Assembly (NCBI GenBank): GCA_947044365.1
Contig: OX345636.1
Location: forward strand, 41,568,537 to 41,632,536
Direction of reading: 5' to 3'
Length of the DNA stretch: 64,000 bases
Origin: Petrosia ficiformis
Lineage: Eukaryota > Porifera > Demospongiae > Haplosclerida > Petrosiidae
Numbering within the stretch: the stretch's first letter is position 1; the number at the start of each line of letters is the position of its first letter. Made by a program: the position numbers and the translations under genes. Positions 10,501 to 23,400 of the stretch are shown here, one piece after another. Below the pieces are notes generated by a model that made no database searches, was not told the DNA's origin, and saw only the letters and a list, made by a program, of their open reading frames with translations.

Positions 10501-13500
10501 CACTATTGGAAGCTTCATTTGTGGATGTTATAGTGGTTATACACTGGATGACGATGGAGTTACTTGTCATGGTATGCAGAAGCTGTATATAGCATTTAAC
10601 CATACATATAAACATAATTATGTAGCAGGGTTTCATTAAGAGGTGATGGAGGAAAGGCCTTGAGTTTGCCAATAGGCATAGCACAATAGGCCTGTACATC
10701 GCTTCTCCATAGCCTTTCAGTTTTTCGAATTTAGGCCTGAATTGTACTTAGATACATGTAAACGAACCGTTCATACATATTCATACTTAATCTGTGCAGA
10801 CATACATTAATACATTATTATGTATAATTATATATTTATAATTATTAATGAATATGTATACATTAATATCCATCCTTCTAGATATTGATGAGTGTAGTAC
10901 AGAAACAGACAATTGCCTCCACATGTGTACTAACATTCCAGGAAGCTTTGTTTGTGGATGTTATAGTGGCTATCATCTAGACGATGATGGGACTACTTGT
11001 ATTGGTATGTACAAGTAACATCTATATATACTGTTAGTTATATGCTGTAGATGAGGAAATGTTTGTGCTGAAACATTTTAATTTAATATCAGTGAAATAT
11101 TAAAATGTGGATAAGTAGCTAAAGTTTTTAGTGACACAATTTCCCAATCAACATTAACACAAAATACCATAATAATCAGGATAATAATTATACACGTAAT
11201 AATATATTTACTGTTAACCCATGTAAAATAATAGACGAAATTTCGCGATATACCACGTATTTGCGCGAAATTTCACGAAGCGAAAATAGCGAAGATATAT
11301 AGCGCTTCCAATTCGCTTCGCGAAAACTCGCGAAATTTCTTCGTGACGTTCACGAAGGGAGTGTAATTAGTGTTATAGTGTTAAATAACTTTTGTTTACA
11401 CTGTAAAACCACAACCCTCCAACAATATTTTAATTGTTATCATGAAAGAATTTTTAAAACAATTTTAAATTTAACATGTATTTAAAGCGGTAAGCTTGGA
11501 TCTTGCAGTCCTGCATTTTGGGTTCATAGGGCCTTGCAAGACCTGCTTCCATCTCTTCTCTTCTCTGTTCTTCTTCTCAATAGGGAATTTGTAGTTAATG
11601 TGCTCTAAGAGAAAGAGAGTTACTCACATTCCATTTTCAAAATTGTCTTGGAAACTCACTTCTAATTCCATGAATTATGGCTTGATCTAACAACCTGTGT
11701 CTTGATGGGGTACAGTTCCCACTTGCCAGCTCCTCATTTGTAAAAAAAGGCACCTAATAAATTTCTGCCAAGTGCCCCTGAATCTACTGAATGTAGTTCA
11801 GCTTGAATTAGTTTTCTTGGAGAGTGTTGTGGGATCCAAACTCTGTCTGCATGTCTTTGGTCTCCTAGCCAGCATCCTAATATGATTATGAAGTGGATAA
11901 TGTGACAAATAGTGTATGTGCAATTATACCTTTCTCCCCAGGGGATGGGTCATTGCAGTGTAACATGTTTTCTGTAGTCTCCTAAATGGGTCAATTGTTA
12001 TAATTTATATATGTACACAGGTATTATAAATACACACACTGACACAAAGAAAGTAAAATGCTTACAACTATATTGTCCAATCTCCGTCTCTTTCTTTTTA
12101 GTTTATTAACATCAGTTTGGAGTGATGAAGGTTTTTCCTCCAGGGCAGATAATCTTTCGCTAAACATGTTATTCATCACCTAAAATTGCCAATATTAGAA
12201 CATGTATACATATGACCATGATTATAGTAACTGCTTACTTTGATTTCACTCATTATTTTGGTGAACATCTCTTGTGTCTATACATATATGTATGTCACAT
12301 TCCCACATATATACATATTTACATGTGTTTTCTTCTTTTCAGATACTGATGAATGTAGCTTCAGAATAGACAACTGTGTTCAAACGTGTACTAACACTGA
12401 AGGAAGTTTTCTTTGTGGATGCAACACTGGATTTCATTTGAACAGTGATGGAGCTACTTGTAATGGTGAATATCACATGAAACATACACGTGTTTATACA
12501 TAATATGTATATACAAAATCATGCATACATTTCTAACCATGTAGATATTGATGAGTGTAGCGATGGAACACATGATTGCTCTCAGACATGCATAAACACT
12601 GTTGGAAGCTTCACGTGTGGATGTGGTAATGGTTATCTATTGGACACTGATAAGTTTACTTGTAATGGTATGCACAAACTTGTGTACCTTTATAATTATT
12701 AATTTATGAATACATACCCACACAACAAGCGCTGTAGGGACAGGACTCTCACCTACGTGGCAAAGCAATATTACATATGTAAAAAAAAAACAATAATTAT
12801 AAACATAATACAACAAAAGATGTATAATATCATTGGTCATTTAAGTGTGTGACTCTTATAACTATTAAAAGGTTAACTTCAGATTGTTTAATGTATACAA
12901 AAAGTATAAAGTACTAATAAAAGTCAAGGATGAAGATACTGCTATCACAGTATCAACTGAAATAGGACTGAGTGCCTGCTATCAACTGAACTCAATTCTT
13001 TTTGGTATTTAAAAAAGTATATGAAAAATACGTGTATTTCATCTCTATAAGTTTTACATTTTAGTCTCTGCTTTATTTCAAAAAAGAAAGAAAGGTCCTC
13101 ACGAGTCTTGTGAAACGTTCTACAGTAATTTGCACACGTGTAAATCACATGCACAGCACGTGATTTACACATGCACAGCACATGATTTACACGTGTGCAA
13201 ATCACGTGCACAGCACATGACCTTAAGTAGAAGGTAACTTTGTTATCAAGAATGCTTTGGAGCTAGTTCTCGATGTTGTAGCCAGGACTACCTCAATTGT
13301 GTTTGATTTGATGCAGTGCTTTGCTAGTGATAATCATGATACAGTAGTAGTTATGTTTAGATGTGTGTAGTTGTTCCCAGGAGTCTAACCATGTGTGATA
13401 TAAATTGTCATAACTTTATAACCGAAACGTTTTATCAAAAGCCTGTTGTTATTTTTGATCCTTGTATAATTTGAAGTCTGCCAGTAGCTCGTTCGAGCTG

Positions 13501-16500
13501 CCAATGTTCCTAGTTTTCCAAATTTTTGCGAACACACACACACAGACAGACACACAATATGATTACCGTACCCTTCTGCCTACGCTTCGCGGCGAGGGTA
13601 AATATACATGCATACTTACATGCATACTTACATATTAAAGTATTCATGCCTACATACATGAATACATTTTTACCTTTGTAGATGTTGATGAGTGTAGTGA
13701 TGGAACACACAATTGCTCCCAAACATGTACAAACACTATTGGAAGCTATATTTGTGGATGTAATACTGAATTTCTACTGGAGACAGATGGGATTACATGC
13801 AATAGTATGTGCACATGTACAGATATCCATTAATGTATGTAGCTACAAGTAAACACATATTTTCTTACAAATATGTATACTTGTTTCCTGCAGATATTAC
13901 TGGGTGTAGTAACAGAACAGATGGTTGCTCCCAAATATGTACAAATACTAATGGAAGTTTCGTTTGTGAATGCAATACTGGATTTCAATTGAACAGTGAT
14001 GGAATTACTTGTAATGGTGAATATTACATGAAATATATGCATGATTATGTTCATACAAAGAAACATAGTATGTATGTACAAAATACATGTACTACCTATG
14101 TCTTATGAATACTTAAGCATGTATTGTACTTATTATGCACACACCTATATAATTATTAAAATATGCATACATACGTTGATGGCACATGTGAACCTACATA
14201 TGCACACCAAAATTGATTTACATTTATTTAGAATGAATGTTTATGTTTAGAATGATTATAAAATGTACTTGGAAAGCATAATCTGATTAGAAAAATTAGG
14301 ATCTAGAAGTGAACAATGGGGTGACTTGTAATGGTATACAAAAAAAATTTAAAATATGCATGCGTACAAACATGCATATATGCACATATGCAGACATACT
14401 AATCTTTATGTACATGTATAGAAACAACATACATAAATGTACTCATATCAAACCTACAATTATGCAGTCTTAGAAAGTTATATTTGAAGTTCGTAGATAT
14501 TATCTTCTTCATAATTATTATTTAAAAAGGAACTCTGCATATGGGATACTGTAGAAGTGTTACTCCAGTTTAATAATCAAATGTTTAATTAAAGCACATC
14601 TTCAAAATTTTAACCTAAAATGATATTCATATATGTATGTACTAGAACTGAGCAATGTTATGACAATGATTTGATAAGCAATTATACAAATACTTTTTCG
14701 TCTCCCATATATAATACTGTATAAACATACACAGATGTAAGCTATCCCTTTAGATTTTCTGCTAAGATTTACTTTTGTTTGCAAAAATATAACCAGCACT
14801 GGTGCATGGAGCAAAAGAGACAGTGATAACCAGATAGCTATTTGTGGAGCAGTGGTCATTGTAATGGCTTTTGATAATAACTAAGAAGATATTTTATTAT
14901 GGTCCAACACAGATTCTAGTATTCCAATATTATTTCATTTCATAATCTTGTAAACAAATATTTATGTGATAGTATCAAAATAAAATGACAATAATTATGG
15001 TAAATGAAATAACAATGAGTTATAAAACATGTATTACTACTATGGTAGATACTTTCATTATTGCAATAAATTTACAATCATGATAATTATATAGTAATAC
15101 TATTGGTATTATTGGTATATTATATAGATCTAATTATACTCTCACTCAGCTCTAGCTATATACAATCATTGAGATTACACATAAAATTCAATCTGTCCAG
15201 ATATTGATGAGTGTGCTGATGAAATAGATGATTGCTTGTTATAAACCGCATGTGCATTATATAGCTATAACATATATATAGGCATAATGTTTGACACTAG
15301 GAGAGGCTACAATATGAGATATGAACAGTAGATGAACTACATACAGACTAACATTTTAGGATATTACATGTCAAGATGGTCAACAGTACAATAGTTTTCA
15401 ATACATATAAACACTCCTGTATAATTATAATATATACATTTCTAACCATCTAGATGTTGATGAGTGTGGTGATGGATTACATGATTGCTCCCAATATTGT
15501 ACAAACACTGAAGGAAGCTTCACCTGTGGATGTAGTAATGGTTATCTACTGGATGGTGATGGAACTACTTGTAATGGTATGTTCTACTGTTGTTTTGGTA
15601 GTACCATATTAAAGCTTAAACTGTAAGTATTTGGTAAGGGGTGTAGAATGTTGGTATACTAATACTAAAACTAATAATTTATAATATAGTTAAGTGTTGC
15701 ATGTATTTATAGTCATTATCATGCACATGTAAGTTATGTTCTCTTCAGTAACTTCTATTAGTAAGAACATTCTTTGTTATTGTTATTTCCATAATATTTG
15801 ATACTAATAATAATACCAAAAGTAAACTATTACATTAATATTGCTAGAAGCAAAAAAATGTCCATACTAAAATTTAAAGTAGATTCAAAGCAAAATGATT
15901 GTTCATATGTGTATAGGTGAACACACTTTACTATTTCACATTATGTACACATGTATATAATTATGTGCTTATATATGGGCATACACAAGTATATTATTGT
16001 ACATACACCTTTATTCATCCAGATAATGATGAGTGTAGTTTAGGTACAGATGATTGTACCCACATGTGTATAAACACTATTGGAAGCTTCATTTGTGGAT
16101 GTAATACTGGTTATATATTGGATACTGATGGGGTTACTTGTAATGGTATGCAGAAGCTGTATATAGCATTTAACCATACATATAAACATAAGTATGTAGC
16201 AGGGTTTCGTTAAGAGGGGATGGAGGGCAGACATTTAGTTTGCCAATACGCACAGCACAATAGGCCTGTACGTCACCTCTCCATAATCTGAGACATAATT
16301 TCTAAATTCTAAATTCAAGCTGGAAGCTGTACTTGTGGAGTATGCAATAGTGGGTTTACTTGTAATGGTAAGCACAAACTTGTGTACCATTATAATTATT
16401 AATATACACATACATATGTATGTACATATACATGTACATATTAAAGTATATGCATACGTGAATGCATTTTCACCTTTGTAGATGTTGATGAGTGTAGTGA

Positions 16501-17717
16501 TGGAACACATGATTGCTCTCAAACATGTACAAACACTATTGGAAGCTTCATTTGTGGATGCTATAGTGGTTATACACTGCATGATGATGGGATTACTTGT
16601 AATGGTATGCAGAAGCTGTATATAGCTTTAATCATACATATAAACATAAGTATGTAGCAGGGTTTCATTAAGAGAGGATGGAGAGAAGACATTTAGTTTG
16701 CCAATGCACACAGCACAATAGGCCTGTACGTCGTCACCTCTCAATATTAAAGCCTGAAGCTATACTTGTGGATGTAATAGTGGGTTTACTTGTAATGATA
16801 AGCACAAACTTGTGTACCATTATAATTATTAATTTACACATACATACCCATACAAACATACATGCATACTTGCTAAATAAATACATACATATGTACATAT
16901 ACATGTACGTATTAAAGTATATGCATACATGAATGCATTTTCACCTTTGTAGATATTGATGAGTGTAGTGATGGAACACATGATTGCTCTCAAACATGTA
17001 CAAACACTGCAGGAAGTTATATGTGTGAATGTAATACTGGATTTCTACTGGAGACTGATGGGATTACATGCAATGGTATGTGCACATATACAGATGTCTA
17101 TTCATGCATGTAACTACAAATACATATTTTTTTCATTTCTGTATACTTGTTTCCTCCAGATATTGATGAGTGTAGTGACAGAACAGATGGTTGCTCCCAA
17201 ATATGTATAAATACAAACGGAAGTTTCATTTGTGGATGTAACAGTGGGTTTCAGCTGGATAATGATGGGATTACATGTATTGGTATGCAGAAGAGTTAAT
17301 TATAATATATACATATAATATGTAGCATTAATTTATTATGATATAATTTATATATGTATATATATGATATATATACAGTGGCTTCGAGGTGTATATGGCG
17401 AATATAAGACCTGAGCCCTGAGATATCAGACCGAAGCAAAGCTGAGGTCTGATATCGAGGGGTGAAAGTACATATAATATATTCAGTAACTTACAGAAAC
17501 GTCAAACATGCCAAATACACAATGTTGGTTCCATTTTTCAGCTGTAACTGCAGATGGCAGATGGTAATGCGCATGCTCGGTATGATGCAATTGTCACATG
17601 GAGATGAGTATATCAGTAATATACACCTGTGGTTATTGAACTGGGTGGTATATCACATATACAACCCGGCGGCCCTTTGATGTTTCTGTTAGTTATGGTA
17701 TATATACATGTATATGT

Positions 17718-17761
<44 letters not shown>

Positions 17762-20376
17762 ACATATATATATATATATATATATATTTATAGCACTTTG
17801 ACGCCTAACATCAAAGGTACCGACTGTTCTATATTTTCCATATAGCACACTTTTTTGACCACATCCTGTTCTATATTTTCCGGATGTTGTTTATAACACT
17901 AGAAAACAACGCGCTTACCTTGGGTTTAGTGCAAGAATGCTAAGTACTTCATTCTTCTTCTCCATTGTATCAATCCAAAGTACTAATACTGTACTATAAA
18001 TCAGTTAAAGCATCTGAGTATTAAAACGGGAAAACATGATTGTATTATACTTGGATGATGTTATATAAAGATCTCAATATTTATAATTACCATTACATGC
18101 CACAATGATTGTTCGCTATTAATATTAGCTCAGTACAGCACTGCTAATATTATCTTGGAGACAATAACAAAAGCAATTAAGAGTTGAATGTAAAACAGAT
18201 TTATATTATTAAATTGCAAATCCTAAATACAATCAAAGGTAGAATTTTTTTTTACCTTAAAAGTATTATCCTTTTATTCTTCACTATTATAGCCTGGTTA
18301 AAAATGAAGCTCATAGTAATAATAATATTTGGCTTTCAATATAAAATTTTATTAATAGTGATTTTATAATGTAAATGAAAGTTACGAGTAGCATTAAGTT
18401 GTTGTATTTCAAAGATAAAAATTATTGAAATGTTTAATTGTATACTCAGATTACTGTTTTATCATAATAATTTATAGTTGTGTTATTAAAAGGTTCCCCT
18501 GGAAACTTTGCAATGTTTCCATGGCAACCACATTCTAGTGTGTAATGTGAGCACACCAATGTTTACAGCACGAGTATTAAAAAAACTTAAGTAGATTTAT
18601 ACACATGTATATGAGATGCCGTTTGTGCCAAAAAGCAATTCAAAGCAACATTTATAAATATTGCATCTCAATTATAAAATGTAGATTTTTGGCACCTCAT
18701 ATATCTAGGACATGCTTTTTTCGGCATTTATTAACGAGTAAAAACTGATAATTATTTTATTTAATTATGTTTAGTCCACCTATTATTATTATTCTCAAAC
18801 TTTTGCGATCAGGCCTAGATGCTTTATGCAAATTACGCTTCTCTATACATAATTATACAGATTAGCAGAAAATATTTCATATTCTGTAATACCCAATTTT
18901 TAATACATTTTTCTGCAATGTGGACAATTTCCAGTAGTATATTTTTGTGTTTGTCCACTATGGTTGTGAAACCTTAATAAGTATCCTCTATTTATTTACT
19001 GGTTATACCATCTCTAGTAATCTCTGAAGTAGAACGTCAGAATATTCTTACTGTGACACTAAGTAATTTAAAAACATCAACAGTGAGTTTTATAATATTT
19101 GTGATTGTATATGTGAAAATCAGTCATTTGGACAATAAAATTAATGCATACTTGGTATTCAGCCATTTTGTATAGGCAATCAACCAAATTTGGTATTCAA
19201 GAAGAATAACTACTGCTTTACTTAGATACCACCTTTGGCTGTCTTCCTGTACAAAATGGAAGAATAGTGAGAAAAACTATTATTGGTTAAATTTATTATT
19301 TCATCTGTTGCTACTTATGTGTATACTTTTTTTGCCACTTCCTTTTATGATAAATCCATCTATTGCTCAATCTATCTAGCCATATGTCTCTCTATCTACA
19401 TGTATCTTCAATTATTTTGACCATGCATAGCTAGGAAAAAAGGTCTTATTTCATCTTTAACTTTTCTTTGTTCAATCGTTCTTGTTTTCAGATGTCTTAT
19501 TAGAAAAACAATAAAATTAATTTTCAATCCTTGAAGACAAGTTGTAGCCCCACCTATGTACCGAAATGTGTTAGTTTCTTACACAAGATAGCTCAAACAA
19601 GCGGTTAAACTTAAATATTTATAAAATTGAAGACCTCTTTTCACATCTTCGTTATAATCATATATACATACATACCTCTATTGATTCACTAATTCAGTTC
19701 ACCAAGGACAGACAAGATGATTTCAGAATAGCAACTAGAGTGGCTATCAATAATTATTGTAGGGAAACTCCTGATAAATGTGTTACAACTAATGATGATT
19801 CCAGTTCACTTAGAAAAAGAAGCAATCAACAAAACTTATTGAAAAGGTATATTTATATTTTACATTAATTAATTAAGTTAAGTAAACACTTAGAGGACTG
19901 AGCATGTTTTTCAAAATTCCTCCCATTTCCAACACTGGCATCTCTCTCTATTGCATATATTTTGGCCACCATTCACTTTCTCTACCCCAAACTTGGCTCC
20001 TTTTTCGACATGGAGTACTACTTCTACCAACTTGCTTACCGGGACTCAAAAGTCTTGAAGCGCTTTGTAGGATTAAATCATAGGATTAAATCAAATGCAG
20101 TGCTCTCCCTCTTTTGACTGGAGCTGGGGCAAACAAAATGACTTCACTGCATGTTGACACCAGCTACACCCACGATTTCAGGTTTTACAGCAAGGGAAAT
20201 GCCTCAGGTACTCTCCAGAGCACGTGGACGGGGTCACTGAAACCGCAAATTGCGTGGGTGGCGAGTGGGCTTTGCCCCCTTCCAACATCCATTAACGGAG
20301 GGACACCCCCCATACTCATTATCTAAGGGTTAATAAATGTTGACTGTGTATGTACATATTATGTAGATATATAATT

Positions 20377-20416
<40 letters not shown>

Positions 20417-23400
20417 CAAGTATTTGTAGGTAATGCGAATGTCAAAATTGCAAATATCGTTTATAGATTGCCAAAGACTACTTTTATTATGTTATATAGG
20501 CATATAAAAATAATTATGTTTGATGTTGATATACAGGGACATTAGTATAACACACATGTCTGTTCACATTCATGATGACCTCAAAATTAGGATGTGATTA
20601 CTTACTATATAAGGGGAGGAGAAAACTGGGGGGCAGAGGGGGCACTAACCCCCAAAAATCTGGGCTGAGCCCAATGCAAATCCGCAAACATTTGTAGCTA
20701 AATAATTCTCATGTACTACATAACATTACTATACTAATGTGCATGTTGATAATAGTTAGCTCTACTCCTTGCTGTGTGATTAATTTTCATTGATCATTGC
20801 ATCCTGATTTTAGCTCTCGATTACACCAGAAATAATCTCAGAAAATCCAAATTTACATGTAATATTTTCCTGGGGGTGCATGCCCATGCATATGCATCCT
20901 TGCATGTACCACAATAGTCTTTAGCCCCCCCAATCCATTTTTACTTAGCTGTCTCCTCTTCTAATAATATAGTATAGCTGACATAAGATTAATAAATGAT
21001 TGTACTACAACTCAATGATTGAAATACGACAAATGGCAGTACTCTCTATGTAGGGATGGCACGGGAAAAAAATTGGCTGCCTATACATTTCAATTGCAAG
21101 TGATGAGCTGAAATCTATGGTAATATAGTGTTTTTTTTGACTACCAACGCTTTCTAGGTGGCCAAAAATTGTCGTTAAGGACTTAAGGTAGAGAACCGGC
21201 GAGTGGCAAAACTAGCTAAATCTTCATCATATTATTAATATTTTCCAGATAAATCATTTTTTTGTTTGTTGAACTATCACATTGATTCTAGCACAATTCC
21301 AGTCGCATTCATAGTAAAATTCTGGTCTTAAAGTAGCAAGGTGATATATTCAGATACTACGAGAGAAGACAGTCTCAATAACTAAAAAGATTTGATCTTG
21401 AATCAGATGCCATTTTCATTAATCAAGCCACGTGGTATTAAATTGCGCATGCGCATTTCTATACTCAGAACATGATCATAAACAAAATTTGTGAGGAAAT
21501 ACATTCTTACAATAATGAATATAAAAACTAATATTAAAGCCATTGTATAATAATATTATATACTATGATAAGCATTAGAATAGTGAATTGTTGACAAAGT
21601 GACTGACACTAGAGTAATTAATTAGTTAATGGATGCTTAGCGTTTCTTATGTCGTAGCAACGAACATAGCTTGAGGACAAAAACAAACTTGCATTATCAC
21701 ATGGAGAAACATTGAGCAAAGACCTTGGGTTAAGATTTGCAACAACTAAGCTGTTAAATACATGCAACACAGTGCAAAATCTATTGCCAATGGAGATTTC
21801 AAAGTCGGACAGGATTATTCTTTAACAGACAGTGATCAGAAATCACTAACAGCTGCTCAAAAAGACTTGATTCTTGTTCAAAAGCAGCTTCCACATCTCG
21901 GAAACCGAACTTCCAAATTATAAAAGAATATGCTTTATGCTTCCAGAAATAATTACCAAAACTCATCTGTAACTAACGAACCAATTAACGGACAAAAAGG
22001 GTGGGTTCTCCCCAATTCACCACCACCCCCAATTATCTTGTGATTGTCAGAAAACATCAATTTTTACAACTAGAACAAAAAAAAATTGTACTTTTCATTT
22101 GAAGCTTGCTTGTATGAAACATTCGCACAGCTACAATGATACCACTTGCCACACTTCATACATTGAACCCTTTTTCTAGCTTTTGGATGGACACAGGTGC
22201 TTCTTACACAGTCAGTATCTAAGTAATAGAAGTTAACCAACAACTATAACAACTGATTAGAGATGACATTAAAAATTCTGTAAAAATCTGTAAATACCAT
22301 GAATTAGCTTGTAATGATTATAATTATATTCATAATGTCGTAATGATCATAGTCTTTTATTGTTTTTATTACACATGCTTAAAAATAGCAATGTGCTATG
22401 GAATTTGAAAGATAATTTGCAAAGCCTAACAGATGATAAACACGTTGTAACACTAAGATGAATTTCTAGTTCCCCTATTAAAGCTGGGCCACCTATGATC
22501 ATTACCAGAGCGAAACAGTTAAGATTTCAAGCTCCATTATTATCACTTACAGTTAGGTTACTATGGCAATTATTAATTAAGTTCAACCTCACCTTTTTCA
22601 GCACTTTCAATGTTATTTATAGTTTTTTCTTTTTCTCGTCTTTTCTTTTCATTTTCCTTCTTTTTCTTTAAGTTGTGCCTTTAACTGCCTCTCCATTTTT
22701 TCTTTTCTTTTTCTTCAGCAGCCTGCTTTTTATTCACTCTTTCTCTTCTAACCGCAACATATTTTCTACACTTGTAAGTACACGAGCACCTTTTGTAAGG
22801 TTTCCAGGTTTTTTCTTTGGAATAAATGGTATTTGTAAAAATTTCGTCAAATCAACATCACCTATAAAATTAAAATAATTGTGTAGTTAACCTAACTGAA
22901 CACTGTACAGTGTACACATAAGTTAAAATACTGGTTATTAAATCTATAATTAAATTTTAAAACATTTTCCTTCCCCCAACTGAGTAGACAATCCAAACAT
23001 CAGAGACAATTAAAATTATTGTGTGTCTCTGAATAGAAATGTATCCCTACCAGACATGCATGGGGTGAGCACAATTGTGCTTGCGCTTAAAAGTGCTTAT
23101 AAGCACATTCTTGCAGTGCTTTAAAGGTACATGTACTCTTTAGCATTTTTTGGGGTAAAGTGCTTGTGCTTGTGCAGTGCCAAATAAGAAGCTTTTTGGG
23201 CCAATGGTGAACTATATGAGCTTATCAAAAACACTGCCCCCATGTCTAATCCCTATGAAGTTGCCAATTTAAAGTGCATTTCTTGCTTAACAAATGCTAA
23301 AACAGAACTGCAGGATATACTGTACTTTATAAACAATGAATAAGAGTATTATACATAACTTACTTGAAAATGTAACTCGAGAATGATTTCTAACTTCTTC

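Larger units (their letters stand above)
10066..14674 (+). repeat. EGF array tandem unit 4 (exons A-F, with insertion)
   Basis: A complete set of A to F exons. It starts part-way into the intron motif found at about 6900 and carries a private insertion of about 1.06 kb (11216-12278) in the B-C intron, plus the same D-E intron repeat as unit 2. Confidence 0.82.

Noticed and set aside
17462..17680. 72-codon ORF that could have been the missing bridging exon
   Set aside because: It lies inside a palindromic repeat. A candidate exon after the ttttcag acceptor in it ends in phase 2, not phase 0.
19492..19520. ttttcag followed by atgtctt as an EGF-like exon start
   Set aside because: Reads D-V-L-L-E-K-Q then stop in phase 1; no cysteines.
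20114..20326. Plus-strand 70-codon ORF
   Set aside because: No motif, no splice context, repeat-like composition; not strong enough to call a gene.
22675..22878. Plus-strand ORF rich in Phe and Ser
   Set aside because: It is the antisense of the transposase charged exon (poly-Lys/Glu read backwards).
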